Assembly (NCBI RefSeq): GCF_003837865.1
Contig: NZ_RQIS01000007.1
Location: 1 to 64,000 of the forward strand
Source of the DNA: Paraburkholderia dinghuensis
GTDB taxonomy: Bacteria; Pseudomonadota; Gammaproteobacteria; Burkholderiales; Burkholderiaceae
Direction of reading: 5' to 3'
DNA length: 64,000 nt
The first letter of the stretch is position 1. Every line of letters starts with the position of its first letter. This document shows, in pieces, positions 55,425 through 64,000 of the stretch. The translations under genes and the position numbers were made by a program. Under the pieces are notes generated by a model, which worked only from the letters and a program-made list of their open reading frames with translations, did no database searches and was not told the origin of the DNA.

Positions 55425-55637
55425 ATGGGACCAGAATAAGTGCTCTGCATGGGGCAGGAGTAAGCGCTCCGTGTGGGGCTGGAGTAAGTGCTCTGCATGG
55501 GACCGGAGTAAGCGCTAAAGCGCTAACTCCGGCCGACAGCTAAAGCGCCAACTCCTGCCGACAGCTAAAGCGCTGACTCTGGTCGACAGCTTTGCATGGG
55601 ACCAGAGTAAGCGCTGAAGCGCCAACTCTGGTCGACA
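55425..55637. repeat. Array of 24-nt direct repeats and matching hairpins upstream of coxM
   Basis: Three complete 24-nt units begin at 55425, 55449 and 55473 (type ATGGGRCNRGARTAAGYGCT, followed by CTCTGC or CTCCGT), and a fourth starts at 55497. The fourth runs into its own inverted copy, giving the stem CCGGAGT-A-AGCGCT with AGCGCT-A-ACTCCGG (single A-A mismatch, AA loop). Two further inverted units (AAGCGCCAACTCCTGCC, AAGCGCTGACTCTGGTC) follow, then another direct/inverted pair at 55596-55637 with the stem GACCAGAGT/ACTCTGGTC. In all, nine related arms in 213 bp, ending 28 bp before coxM. Confidence 0.85.
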
Positions 55638-55665
55638 TGCCAAATCAGGTCAACAGGAGACCAAT

Positions 55666-56544
55666 GTGATTCCGCGCCCATTCGAATATCACGCGCCACA
55701 AACGTTGCCCGAGGCGTTCGCACTGCTCGGCGCGCACGGCGACTCGGCGAAACTGCTCGCAGGTGGCCACAGCCTGTTGCCCATGATGAAGCTGCGCTTT
55801 GCAGCGCCCGATCATCTGATCGATCTCGGCAGGATCACCGACCTCAAGGGCATTCGCGAGGAAAACGGCGTACTGTGGATCGGTGCGATGACGACCGAGA
55901 ATGAGCTGATCTGGTCCACGCTGCTGCAAACACGCTGCCCGCTCATCTGCGAAGGCGCACGGCAGATTGCCGATCCGCAGGTCCGCTATCGCGGCACGCT
56001 CGGCGGCGATCTTTCGCATGGCGACCCCGGCAACGACCATCCGGCGTTGATGGTCGCGCTCGATGCGTCGTTCGTGCTGCAAAGCGCGGCGGGCGAGCGC
56101 GTGGTGCCGGCCGACGGCTTTTTCATCGGCACCTATGCGACGCTGCTCGAACCGGGCGAGATCATGACCGGTATACGCATTCCAATGCCGCCGCCCGGAA
56201 CCGGTTATTGCTACGCGAAGCTCAAGCGCAAGACCGGCGACTTCGCGACCGCGGCGACGGCCGTCACACTGCGCCTGGCCGGCGGCAATGTAGAACATGT
56301 GCGCATTGCTCTGACGAATGTCGGCGACACGGTGATTCGCGCGACGGACGCCGAGAATGTTCTGACCGGCAAGCCGCTCGACGAGCACGCGCTCGACGAA
56401 GCCGTGCGGCTCGCGATGGCGGCGTGCAATCCGGCGCCGGATCTGCGCGGCGACGAGGACTACAAGCGCGCGATGGCGGGCGAGATGACCCGCCGGGCGC
56501 TCAATACGGCCCACGAAAGGGCCGTTAACCCGGCTCGTCCCTGA
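55666..56544 (+). CDS. coxM: Carbon monoxide dehydrogenase, medium (FAD) subunit
   Basis: 292 aa, GTG start after GGAGACC. FAD-binding motifs are AGGHSLLPMMKLR (residues 32-44) and TLGGDLSHGDPGNDHPA (about 109-125), then the C-terminal CO-dehydrogenase flavoprotein domain. It carries electrons from the CoxS clusters to the quinone pool. First gene of the cox operon, divergent from rcoM. Confidence 0.96.
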   Translation: MIPRPFEYHAPQTLPEAFALLGAHGDSAKLLAGGHSLLPMMKLRFAAPDHLIDLGRITDLKGIREENGVLWIGAMTTENELIWSTLLQTRCPLICEGARQIADPQVRYRGTLGGDLSHGDPGNDHPALMVALDASFVLQSAAGERVVPADGFFIGTYATLLEPGEIMTGIRIPMPPPGTGYCYAKLKRKTGDFATAATAVTLRLAGGNVEHVRIALTNVGDTVIRATDAENVLTGKPLDEHALDEAVRLAMAACNPAPDLRGDEDYKRAMAGEMTRRALNTAHERAVNPARP

Positions 56545-56562
56545 TCCCCCGGAGAACGCGAA

Positions 56563-57093
56563 ATGGCCAGCAAAACCATGGTGACGTTCAGCCTCAACGG
56601 CAGCGAGGTCGACGTCGTCGTCGAGCCGCGCGAGTTGCTGATCCACACGCTGCGCGAAAAGTGCCAGCACACGGGGCCGCACATCGGCTGCGAGACGTCG
56701 CATTGCGGCGCTTGCACAGTCGATTTCAACGGCACGTCCGTGAAATCCTGCACGCTGCTGACCGTGCAGGCGCAGGGCGCGGAGATCCGGACCGTTGAAG
56801 GTCTCGCCGAGGGCGGCGTATTGCACGCGCTGCAGGAAGGTTTCATGCAGGAACACGGCTTGCAGTGCGGTTTTTGCACGCCCGGCATGCTGATGCGCGC
56901 GTATCGCCTGCTGCAAGAGAATCCGGACCCGACAGAAGCTGAAATTCGCTACTGGATGGCGGGGAACCTGTGCCGGTGCACAGGCTATCAAAACATCGTG
57001 AAGGCCGTGCAATACGCCGCGCGCAAGCTGCGTGGCGAAACGGCCGAAAGCTCGCACCCGCTCATCGCGGCGGATGCGGCTCAAGCACACTGA
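56563..57093 (+). CDS. coxS: Carbon monoxide dehydrogenase, small (2Fe-2S) subunit
   Basis: 176 aa. Two [2Fe-2S] clusters: the plant-type one in [11 protein letters not shown] with the fourth Cys in SCTLL, and the helical one in QCGFCTPGM and CRCTGYQNI. The C-terminal extension is short. Starts 18 bp after coxM; the usual M-S-L order is kept. Confidence 0.96.
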   Translation: MASKTMVTFSLNGSEVDVVVEPRELLIHTLREKCQHTGPHIGCETSHCGACTVDFNGTSVKSCTLLTVQAQGAEIRTVEGLAEGGVLHALQEGFMQEHGLQCGFCTPGMLMRAYRLLQENPDPTEAEIRYWMAGNLCRCTGYQNIVKAVQYAARKLRGETAESSHPLIAADAAQAH

Positions 57094-57110
57094 GCGACGG
57101 GAGACAGGTC

Positions 57111-59525
57111 ATGGGCAATCAAGACGCCAATCTCGACCGTGTTGCCGCGCTCGAAGGCATGGGCTGTTCGCGCAAGCGCCGCGAGGACCCGCGCTTTATC
57201 CAGGGCAAGGGCACTTACGTCGACGACATCAAGATGCCGGGCATGCTGTTCGGCGTGATGGTGCGCAGTCCCTACGCGCATGCGCGCGTGAAGCGAATCG
57301 ACAAGTCGCGCGCGCTCTCGCATCCGGGCGTGCACGCCGTGCTCACGGCGGACGATCTCAAGCCGCTCAAGCTGCACTGGATGCCGACGCTCGCGGGCGA
57401 CGTGCAAGCGGTGCTCGCCGACGAAAAAGTCTGCTTCCAGAATCAGGAAGTCGCGTTTGTCGTGGCCGACGATCGTTACGTCGCTGCCGATGCGGCTGAA
57501 CTCGTCGAAGTCGAATATGAGGAGCTTCCGGCGCTCGTCGATCCGTTGAAAGCGCTCGAACCCGATGCGCCCGTTATTCGCGAGGATATTCGCGACAAGG
57601 AAATCGGCGCGCACGGAACACGCAGGCATCCGAATCATATTTTCACGTGGACGATGGGCGATCGCGACAAGACGGACCGCGTGTTCGAAAGCGCACCCGT
57701 TACGGTCAAGCAGGATATCGTGTACCCGCGTGTGCATCCGTGTCCGCTCGAAACCTGCGGTTGTGTTGCGTCATTCGATAAAGTGCGCGGTGATCTCACG
57801 GTTTACATTACGTCGCAGGCGCCTCACGTCGTGCGCACCGTGGTTGGTCTACTTTCATCGATTCCTGAATCGAATATCCGCATTATTTCGCCCGATATCG
57901 GCGGCGGTTTCGGCAATAAAGTCGGCGTGTATCCGGGCTACGTTACTTCGATCGTGGCGTCGATCGTGCTCGGCCGTCCCGTGAAGTGGATCGAGTCGCG
58001 CAGCGAAAATCTTTCCACTACCGCGTTTGCGCGCGACTATCACATGACCGGCGAACTCGCGGCGGATCAGGACGGCCGCATCAAGGCGCTGCGCGTGAAT
58101 GTCGTCGCTGACCACGGCGCCTTCGACGCATGCGCCGATCCGACGAAGTGGCCCGCCGGCATGTTCCATGTCTGCACCGGATCGTACGCGATCCCGAATG
58201 CGTTCGTGTCCGTGGACGGCGTGTATACGAACAAGTTTCCGGGCGGTGTCGCGTACCGCTGCTCGTTCCGTGTGACCGAGGCGGTGTATCTGATCGAGCG
58301 GATGGTGGACGTGCTCGCGCAGAAGCTCGGCATCGACAAGGCCGAGATCCGCTTGCGAAATTTCATCGCCAAAGACCAGTTTCCGTATTCGACGCCGCTC
58401 GGCCTCGAATACGATTCGGGCGACTATGAAACCGCGCTGAAAAAGGTGCTGGCCGCAGTCGACTACGACGCGCTGCGCGCGGAACAGGCACAGCGACGCG
58501 CAGATCCGGATGCGGAGTGGCTCATGGGCATCGGCGTCGTGAACTTCACCGAAATCGTCGGGGCAGGACCGTCGAAAATGTGCGACATCCTCGGCGTCGG
58601 CATGTTCGATTCATGCGAAATCCGCGTGCATCCGGACGGCTCGGCCATAGCGCGCATGGGCACGATCACGCAGGGCCAGGGGCACCAGACCACCTACGCG
58701 CAAATCATTGCGTCGGAGGCCGGTATTCCGGCTTCGAAGATCACGGTGGAAGAGGGCGATACGGCAACGGCGCCGTATGGGCTCGGCACGTACGGTTCGC
58801 GCTCGACGCCCGTGGCGGGCGCCGCGGTTGCGCGTGCCGCTCGCAAGATCCGCGAGAAGGCGCGCCGGATCGCCGCGCATCTGCTCGAAGCGAGTCCCGA
58901 CGACGTCGAATTCGACCTCGACCGCTTCGTGCTGAAGGGCTCGCCGGATCAGTTCAAGACCGTCAAGGATGTAGCGTGGGCCGCGTACAACAACGTCCCC
59001 GAAGGGATGGAAATGGGCCTGGAGGCAGTCGACTACTACGATCCGCCGAATTTCACCTTCCCGTTCGGCGCGTATGTGTGCGTGCTCGACGTCAACCGCT
59101 ATACCGGCGAGATCCGCGTGCGACGCTTCTACGCGCTCGACGACTGCGGCACGCGGATCAACCCGATGATCATCGAAGGGCAGATCCATGGCGGCTTGAC
59201 AGAAGGTTTCGCCGTCGCGCTTGGGCAGGAGATGCCCTACGACGAAACGGGCAACCTGCTTGGCGCGACGCTGCTCGACTACTTCGTGCCGACATCGGTT
59301 GAAACGCCGCATTGGGAGACCGATTTCACGGTGACACCTTCGCCTCATCATCCGATCGGTGCCAAGGGCGTGGCCGAATCGCCGCACGTCGGCTCGATTC
59401 CGTGCTTCACGTCGGCCGTGGTCGATGCGTTCGCGCACCTCGGCGTCACGCACATGAACATGCCGCACAACGCGTACCGCGTCTGGCAGCAATGCCGCGA
59501 CCTTGGGCTGACGCGGCCCGCGTGA
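57111..59525 (+). CDS. coxL: Form I Mo-Cu carbon monoxide dehydrogenase, large subunit
   Basis: 804 aa. The active-site loop AYRCSFR (Cys384) is the diagnostic signature of form I CoxL, which binds the [CuSMoO2] cluster; form II enzymes have AYRGAGR. Other molybdenum-cofactor segments are present (SPDIGGGFGNK, GQGHQTTYAQI, GAKGVAESPH with the base Glu near the C-terminus). It oxidises CO to CO2. The ATG at 57111, after GGGAGACAGG, is used; the longer frame from 56970 overlaps coxS. Together with rcoM it predicts a CO-induced, aerobic CO oxidiser. Confidence 0.97.
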   Translation: MGNQDANLDRVAALEGMGCSRKRREDPRFIQGKGTYVDDIKMPGMLFGVMVRSPYAHARVKRIDKSRALSHPGVHAVLTADDLKPLKLHWMPTLAGDVQAVLADEKVCFQNQEVAFVVADDRYVAADAAELVEVEYEELPALVDPLKALEPDAPVIREDIRDKEIGAHGTRRHPNHIFTWTMGDRDKTDRVFESAPVTVKQDIVYPRVHPCPLETCGCVASFDKVRGDLTVYITSQAPHVVRTVVGLLSSIPESNIRIISPDIGGGFGNKVGVYPGYVTSIVASIVLGRPVKWIESRSENLSTTAFARDYHMTGELAADQDGRIKALRVNVVADHGAFDACADPTKWPAGMFHVCTGSYAIPNAFVSVDGVYTNKFPGGVAYRCSFRVTEAVYLIERMVDVLAQKLGIDKAEIRLRNFIAKDQFPYSTPLGLEYDSGDYETALKKVLAAVDYDALRAEQAQRRADPDAEWLMGIGVVNFTEIVGAGPSKMCDILGVGMFDSCEIRVHPDGSAIARMGTITQGQGHQTTYAQIIASEAGIPASKITVEEGDTATAPYGLGTYGSRSTPVAGAAVARAARKIREKARRIAAHLLEASPDDVEFDLDRFVLKGSPDQFKTVKDVAWAAYNNVPEGMEMGLEAVDYYDPPNFTFPFGAYVCVLDVNRYTGEIRVRRFYALDDCGTRINPMIIEGQIHGGLTEGFAVALGQEMPYDETGNLLGATLLDYFVPTSVETPHWETDFTVTPSPHHPIGAKGVAESPHVGSIPCFTSAVVDAFAHLGVTHMNMPHNAYRVWQQCRDLGLTRPA

Positions 59526-59555
59526 GGCGGGGCGTTTAAAACACAGGAATCCATA

Positions 59556-60191
59556 ATGAAAGTCGTAATCGATAAGGCTTTCCCGATTTCCGCGAGCGCC
59601 CAGAGCGCGTGGCAACTGATGCAGGACATCGAGGCGGTGGCTGGCTGCATGCCGGGCGCGAAGATCACGGAGCGCGTGGACGATACCCACTACAAAGGGA
59701 CGATCACGGTGCGGCTCGGTCCAGCAACCATGTCGTTCAAGGGGGACATCGAAGTGCTCGCGCTCGATGCCGCGTCGCGCAGCCTGCATCTATTGGGCAA
59801 GGGCACCGATTCGACCGGCAGTTCGGCGGCAACGATGGATCTCACGGCCAGCGTGCAGCCAACCGGCGAAACCTGCACCCTGGCTGGCAAGAGCGAGGTG
59901 ACGATGAGCGGCAAGGCCGCTGCGATCGGCGGGAGGCTCATGGTGCCGGTGTCGGAGCAGTTGCTCAAGCAGTTCGTCGCGAATTTCGCGGCGCGACTCG
60001 ATGCGATGGCGACGCCGCAAGCCGCATCGGCCGACGTCGCGCGAGACGACGCGTCGTCCGACGCGACGGTTTCAAACGCGTCTGCTTCGCAGCCCTCGCA
60101 AGCCGCCGAGCTAAATGGCATTGCGTTTCTCTGGGCCATGATCCGCGACTGGCTGCGCGGACACTTCCCGCACAAGGCGCAAGGCCGCTAA
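59556..60191 (+). CDS. coxG: CoxG, SRPBCC-type CO dehydrogenase membrane-recruitment protein
   Basis: 211 aa. SRPBCC/START fold: QDIEAVAGCMPGAKI, TITVRLGPATMSFKGDIEV, and GGRLMVPVSEQLLKQFVANF. A low-complexity linker (about 155-180) leads to a hydrophobic C-terminal segment (GIAFLWAMIRDWLRGH) that may touch the membrane, as CoxG is thought to anchor CODH. Follows coxL by 30 bp. Confidence 0.93.
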   Translation: MKVVIDKAFPISASAQSAWQLMQDIEAVAGCMPGAKITERVDDTHYKGTITVRLGPATMSFKGDIEVLALDAASRSLHLLGKGTDSTGSSAATMDLTASVQPTGETCTLAGKSEVTMSGKAAAIGGRLMVPVSEQLLKQFVANFAARLDAMATPQAASADVARDDASSDATVSNASASQPSQAAELNGIAFLWAMIRDWLRGHFPHKAQGR

Positions 60192-60203
60192 AGGCAAGCC
60201 GTG

Positions 60204-61097
60204 ATGTCGACCGATCGCATGCCGGACGTCCTCGCGCTACAGGCGAAGCTCGCGGGCCACAGGTTTATCGTCGAGCGCAGCTTCGCTGCCGCGCTGCTGT
60301 TGACGATGGAAATGCGCCGCCCGTTGCTGCTGGAGGGCGAGGCGGGCGTCGGCAAGACCGAGGTTGCGAAGGCGCTCTCGCGCCTCCTCGACGTGCCGCT
60401 GATCCGGCTGCAATGCTACGAGGGGCTCGACGCGCACACGGCGCTCTACGAGTGGAATTACACGCATCAACTGCTGGCGATCAAGCTCTTCGAGCAGGAC
60501 GCGAGGTCGCTGCGCGACAAGGAACACGACATCTTCTCCGAGCGCTATTTGCTCAAGCGCCCGCTGCTCGAAGCGATCACGACCACGCCCGCGCCTGTGC
60601 TGCTGATCGACGAAATCGACCGTACCGACGAAGCGTTCGAGGCCTATCTGCTCGAACTGCTTTCGGACTTCCAGCTCTCGATCCCGGAGCTTGGCGTGAT
60701 TCGCGCGATCGAGCGGCCCTACGTGATCCTGACCTCGAACGGCACGCGCGAAATTTCCGATGCGCTGCGCCGCCGCTGCCTTTATCAGTACGTCGACTAT
60801 CCGACGTTCCAGCGCGAACTCGTGATCGTGCGGACCCAGGTTCCCGAGGTGCCGGAGGCCCTGGCACGCCAGATCGTGGAATTCGTGCACGCGGTGCGTG
60901 CGATGTCGCTGCGGCGCAAGCCCGGTCTCGCCGAAACGCTCGACTGGGTGGCCGCATTGCTGCGCCTCGGCGTGAGCGCGCTGGACGAGGGTGGCGTCGA
61001 GCGTGTGATGGATTCGCTCGCCGCGCTCGTGAAAACGCGTGAGGATCAGGCCGCGCTCACGCGGCCGGTTGTCGAAAAGCTGGTGGCATCATGCTGA
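60204..61097 (+). CDS. coxD: CoxD, MoxR-type AAA+ ATPase
   Basis: About 297 aa. Walker A is GEAGVGKTEVAKAL, Walker B LLIDEIDRTDEAF, with sensor RPYVILTSNGTREISDALRRRC. MoxR-type AAA+ proteins such as CoxD assist assembly of the [CuSMoO2] active site. A GTG three nt earlier (60201) is an alternative start. The last 7 nt overlap coxE. Confidence 0.94.
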   Translation: MSTDRMPDVLALQAKLAGHRFIVERSFAAALLLTMEMRRPLLLEGEAGVGKTEVAKALSRLLDVPLIRLQCYEGLDAHTALYEWNYTHQLLAIKLFEQDARSLRDKEHDIFSERYLLKRPLLEAITTTPAPVLLIDEIDRTDEAFEAYLLELLSDFQLSIPELGVIRAIERPYVILTSNGTREISDALRRRCLYQYVDYPTFQRELVIVRTQVPEVPEALARQIVEFVHAVRAMSLRRKPGLAETLDWVAALLRLGVSALDEGGVERVMDSLAALVKTREDQAALTRPVVEKLVASC

Positions 61098-62293
61098 CCG
61101 GCATCGACAGCACCCGATCTGCCGCACCGCTGCAGGATCTCGCCGATGCGCTCGTCGCGCGCTATGCGGGCTTCGCGCACTGGCTGCGCGCGAACGCGTT
61201 TAGCGTAACGAGCGCGGACATCGCCGCAACGCTCGACGTGGCGCAGCGCATGGGCCAGACCGACAGCGACATGCTGCGCTGGAGCCTGCGTGCACTGCTG
61301 TGCTCGCGTGCGGAGGAATGGCGACGTTTCGACGAGTTGTTCGATGCGTATTTCCTCGTGCCGAACCGGCGCAAGCTCGTCGAAACTCGCGCTGGCGGCG
61401 CCGGCCCGCTCGCGCGCGATGATGAGGACTCCGTGCGGCCAGATGCGAGCGAAGGCACGCCGCTTTCGATCGCAGGATGCGGCGACGGGGCGCCGGGTGA
61501 GGGCGCCGTCGCCAATGAGGGCGCCACGCGCGCCGAGTCGCGTGTGCAAGCGGATTTCCGTCATTTGAACGATCGCACCGAACTCTTCGCCATCGACGCC
61601 GCGATTCGCCGCTTCGCGCAACGCCTTCGCGGGATCGAAACGCGCCGCGAGCAGCGCGCGAGCCATGGACGCACGATCGATCTGCGCTGGACGCTGCGAC
61701 GCAGCGTCTCGCGTGGCGGGCTGCCGGTCGAGCTTGGCTGGCGGCGCAAGCGGCGGCAGCGTCCGCGTATCGTGCTGATGCTCGACGTGAGCCGTTCGAT
61801 GAGCCTCTACAGCTTTTTCTTCCTGCGGCTTGCGCGCGTGCTGGGCTCTCGCTTGCGCGACATTCACAGCTTCGTGTTCCATACGCGGCTTGTTTGCGTC
61901 GATGAAGCGCTGCGCGATCCCGATCCGAGGTGCGCCCAGGAGCGCTTGCACCTGATCTCGGAAGGCTGGGCCGGCGGCACGCGCATCGGCGAGAGTCTCG
62001 CCGGTTTCAACCAGCACTACGCGCCGCGTCTGCTGCATGCGCGCACCACTGTCGTGATCGTCAGTGACGGCTATGACGCGGGCGATGTCTCCCAGCTCGG
62101 CGAGTCGCTTGCCGCAATGCGGCGGCGCTGCCATTCGATTGTCTGGCTCAATCCGCTCGCCGATCGTCCCGGATTCGAGCCGGTCAGCGCGGGCATGCAA
62201 GCCGCGCTGCCGCATCTCGACCTGTTTGCTGGTGCACGCGATCTCGCGGGCCTCGAACGGGTCTTTCCTCAAATTATCGAGGCGCTGCAATGA
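61091..62293 (+). CDS. coxE: CoxE, VWA-domain maturation protein
   Basis: 400 aa. Residues about 225-400 form a von Willebrand A domain with the MIDAS motif DVSRSMS; the N-terminal helical half is typical of CoxE. It partners CoxD in inserting sulphur and copper. Overlaps coxD by 7 nt and coxF by 4 nt, so the set is translationally coupled. Confidence 0.94.
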   Translation: MLTGIDSTRSAAPLQDLADALVARYAGFAHWLRANAFSVTSADIAATLDVAQRMGQTDSDMLRWSLRALLCSRAEEWRRFDELFDAYFLVPNRRKLVETRAGGAGPLARDDEDSVRPDASEGTPLSIAGCGDGAPGEGAVANEGATRAESRVQADFRHLNDRTELFAIDAAIRRFAQRLRGIETRREQRASHGRTIDLRWTLRRSVSRGGLPVELGWRRKRRQRPRIVLMLDVSRSMSLYSFFFLRLARVLGSRLRDIHSFVFHTRLVCVDEALRDPDPRCAQERLHLISEGWAGGTRIGESLAGFNQHYAPRLLHARTTVVIVSDGYDAGDVSQLGESLAAMRRRCHSIVWLNPLADRPGFEPVSAGMQAALPHLDLFAGARDLAGLERVFPQIIEALQ

Positions 62294-63381
62294 ATGCCCA
62301 CGACGAAACCACCGAGACCGGTTCGGACGCCGCGAATCTGTTGCTGCTCGAGCAGCAGTTGATCGAGGCAGGCGCACCGTTTGCCGTCGTCACCGTGATC
62401 CGTGCTGCGCCGCCCACTTCGACGCACGTCGGCGCGCAGGCGCTGGTGGAAGCCAACGGGGCGCTACACGGCTGGGTAGGCGGGGGCTGTTCGCAGACGA
62501 TCGTGATCGAGGCCGCGCGCCAGTCGATTCGCACGGGGCAACCGCGGCGCGTGCGGATCAGCAACGAGCAGACAGCGCCCGACGCCGAAGTCGAAGCGCA
62601 TGCCATGCCATGTGCGAGCAATGGCGCGCTGGAGCTGTTTATTCAGCCCACCTTGCCAGCGCCGCTCGCGGTCGTGTTCGGTGCAACGCCTGCGGCGCAC
62701 GAAGCCTGCGTGCTTGCACGGCGCGTCGGCTTTCGCGCGATCCTCGCCCAGAGCGCTGCGAGAGCAGGGGAGCCGCGCTTTGACGCTGCCGCCGTGGACC
62801 GCGCCGGCGCATCGTTCGTGTTGATCGCGACACAAGGCGACGGCGACGAAGACGCCCTCGAAGCAGCGTTACGCAGCGCCGCTGCGGCTGTGCTGCTGAT
62901 CGCGAGCCATCGCAAGGCCGATCGGCTGCGCGCCGCGATGCGCGTGCGCGGCATCGAAGAGGCCCGGCTCGCGGCGTTACTCGCACCGGCCGGGCCGGCG
63001 ATCCACGCTCATACGCCACAAGAGATTGCTTTAGGCGCTGTTGCGGGACTTGTCGCCGTGCGGCATGAAATGGAAGCATCGGTTGCGTTCGCTCAGGGTG
63101 GCGTGGCGCGGACCATCGTCGCCACTGAAGCCGTGCCGCCGTTGCCACCGTGTGAGGCGCTCGGCGCAGCTGCGCCCGAGGCGGGCTATTACGTGAATCC
63201 TGTTTGCGGCATGCGTATCGAAATCGCGACTGCGAAGCATGTTGCCGACTATGGCGGCCGGAAGGTGTACTTCTGCTGCGATTGCTGCAAGACCGAGTTC
63301 GAACGGACACCCGAGCGCTACATGACTGCTGCGTCGGATCGCCCCGACTACCCGGACGACCACCCCACGGACGAGCAATGA
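62290..63381 (+). CDS. coxF: CoxF, XdhC-family protein with C-terminal YHS domain
   Basis: 363 aa. The N-terminal XdhC/CoxI domain (about 20-110: FAVVTVIRAAPPTS, GWVGGGCSQTIVIEA) is followed by an XdhC Rossmann domain (about 120-260, VVFGATPAAHEACVLARRVGF) and, from about 295, a YHS domain (VNPVCGMRIEIATAKHVADY, YFCCDCCKTEFE). XdhC proteins protect and insert the molybdenum cofactor. The YHS domain is a small metal-associated module; here its Cys-rich end could hold copper, which is relevant to a Mo-Cu enzyme, but that is speculation. Confidence 0.9.
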   Translation: MNAHDETTETGSDAANLLLLEQQLIEAGAPFAVVTVIRAAPPTSTHVGAQALVEANGALHGWVGGGCSQTIVIEAARQSIRTGQPRRVRISNEQTAPDAEVEAHAMPCASNGALELFIQPTLPAPLAVVFGATPAAHEACVLARRVGFRAILAQSAARAGEPRFDAAAVDRAGASFVLIATQGDGDEDALEAALRSAAAAVLLIASHRKADRLRAAMRVRGIEEARLAALLAPAGPAIHAHTPQEIALGAVAGLVAVRHEMEASVAFAQGGVARTIVATEAVPPLPPCEALGAAAPEAGYYVNPVCGMRIEIATAKHVADYGGRKVYFCCDCCKTEFERTPERYMTAASDRPDYPDDHPTDEQ

Positions 63382-64000
63382 CCAGCGCGCGCTTTTCGGT
63401 GGTTGTGCTGGCGGCCGGTCTCTCGACGCGTATGGAGGGCCGCCACAAGCTGCTCCTGCCGATATGCGGCGAGCCTGTCGTGCGCCGCGTTGTCCGCGCG
63501 ATCGGCGCGACGAAGCCGCAGGAAATCGTTGTCGTGACCGGATTCAATGAACATGCCGTCGTGGAAGCGCTCGACGGTTTCGACGTGCGCTTTCAGCACA
63601 ACGCACGCTATCGGGAGGGGCAGCCGACTTCGGTTGCGGCGGGCGTTGCCGCGCTGCAGGCACCGTGCGATGCCGTGATGATCTGCCTCGCCGACCAGGT
63701 GTTGATTGAAACTGCTGACTATCGTGAACTGATCGACGCCTACACGATGATGCCGCACGGGTCGATCCTCGTGCCGATGTTCGACGGTACACGCGGCAAT
63801 CCCGTAGTGTTTTCGTCGAGTCATTGTCCGGAGGTCGTGGGCGGGCGCATGAATCCGGGTTGTCGAAAACTGATCGCCGGGCATGGCGATGAGGTGTTTT
63901 TCCACGCGGCGGCGCACGATCGATTTTGTGTCGACATGGATACGCCAGCCGATTACCTGGACGTTATCGCACGAGTCGAGCGCGGGGTGCGGCTGATGGC
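63378..64000 (+). CDS. MocA-type molybdenum cofactor nucleotidyltransferase, partial
   Basis: Starts at 63378, overlapping the coxF stop (ATGA), and runs out of the window after 207 codons. The N-terminal nucleotide-binding motif is VVLAAGLSTRMEGRHKLLLP, followed by QPTSVAAGVAAL and CLADQVLI, then GTRGNPVVF and the C-terminal VDMDTPADYLD. This is the MobA/MocA fold, which makes the MCD form of the cofactor needed by CODH. The 3' end is missing. Confidence 0.9.
   Translation, partial: MTSARFSVVVLAAGLSTRMEGRHKLLLPICGEPVVRRVVRAIGATKPQEIVVVTGFNEHAVVEALDGFDVRFQHNARYREGQPTSVAAGVAALQAPCDAVMICLADQVLIETADYRELIDAYTMMPHGSILVPMFDGTRGNPVVFSSSHCPEVVGGRMNPGCRKLIAGHGDEVFFHAAAHDRFCVDMDTPADYLDVIARVERGVRLM

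Noticed and set aside
55425..55637. CRISPR-like repeat array
   Set aside because: Units are adjacent without unique spacers, vary in sequence and change orientation; no cas gene is present.

Overview
The window is high-GC DNA from a member of the Burkholderiaceae, most likely Paraburkholderia or a close relative. The grounds are Burkholderia-type porins, a DUF4148 remnant, LysR and GntR(FCD) regulators, dense catabolic operons, and an rcoM-cox locus of the kind known from Paraburkholderia xenovorans. No rRNA, tRNA, CRISPR array or phage gene was seen. Almost all of the sequence is metabolic and regulatory.

Region 1 (1-7.1 kb) holds a LysR regulator divergent from a short-chain dehydrogenase, an F420-reductase-like NAD(P)-binding protein, a broken DUF4148 gene, an MFS transporter, a porin and a GntR/FCD regulator. 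A bidirectional terminator at 7.08 kb separates it from the next cluster.

Region 2 (7.2-27.5 kb) is a large divergent catabolic cluster. Leftward run GntR/FCD, RidA, a LigJ-like amidohydrolase, a one-component Rieske oxygenase with its PDR/VanB-type reductase, an enoyl-CoA hydratase and a 3-hydroxyacyl-CoA dehydrogenase. Rightward run an NDP-forming acyl-CoA ligase, two acyl-CoA dehydrogenases, an SCP2-type thiolase with a DUF35 partner, a CaiB/BaiF CoA-transferase, a LigB/DesZ-like extradiol dioxygenase, three consecutive RraA-family proteins, a crotonase, a hot-dog thioesterase and a Cache chemoreceptor. Together these read as CoA-dependent side-chain shortening of an aromatic acid, O-demethylation or hydroxylation, and a gallate or protocatechuate-4,5-type ring cleavage ending in a LigK-type aldolase. 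That assignment is inference. Copies of a CTGGTATGCCAG-like dyad lie in the divergent promoter and are the likely FCD-regulator operators.

Region 3 (28-51 kb) has visibly lower GC and different codon use. It is bounded on the left by a decayed AMP-ligase gene and an IS5-family transposase fragment, which suggests transfer. An AraC-type regulator precedes a long operon. The operon contains a carbazole-dioxygenase-like Rieske oxygenase, its ferredoxin-type reductase, two amidase-signature enzymes, an M20-like protein whose metal site looks destroyed, a BphC-type (VOC) extradiol dioxygenase, a C-C hydrolase, a lipocalin-like protein and a complete mhpB-mhpD-mhpF-mhpE lower pathway. A porin, an MDR-type dehydrogenase, a cupin, a hemerythrin, an SDR, a chemoreceptor and a second C-C hydrolase follow. 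Two unrelated ring-cleavage enzymes, two hydrolases and several amide-cleaving proteins suggest a two-ring or amide-linked aromatic substrate not identifiable from sequence alone.

Region 4 (51-55.2 kb) has a methyltransferase, a secreted beta-propeller, a PhnB-like VOC protein and rcoM. Region 5 (55.6 kb to the end) is a form I Mo-Cu carbon monoxide dehydrogenase operon (coxM, S, L, G, D, E, F, then a MocA-type nucleotidyltransferase cut by the window end). It is divergent from rcoM, whose predicted heme ligands His74, Cys94 and Met104 are all present. The rcoM-coxM gap carries a striking array of 24-nt direct repeats and matching hairpins.
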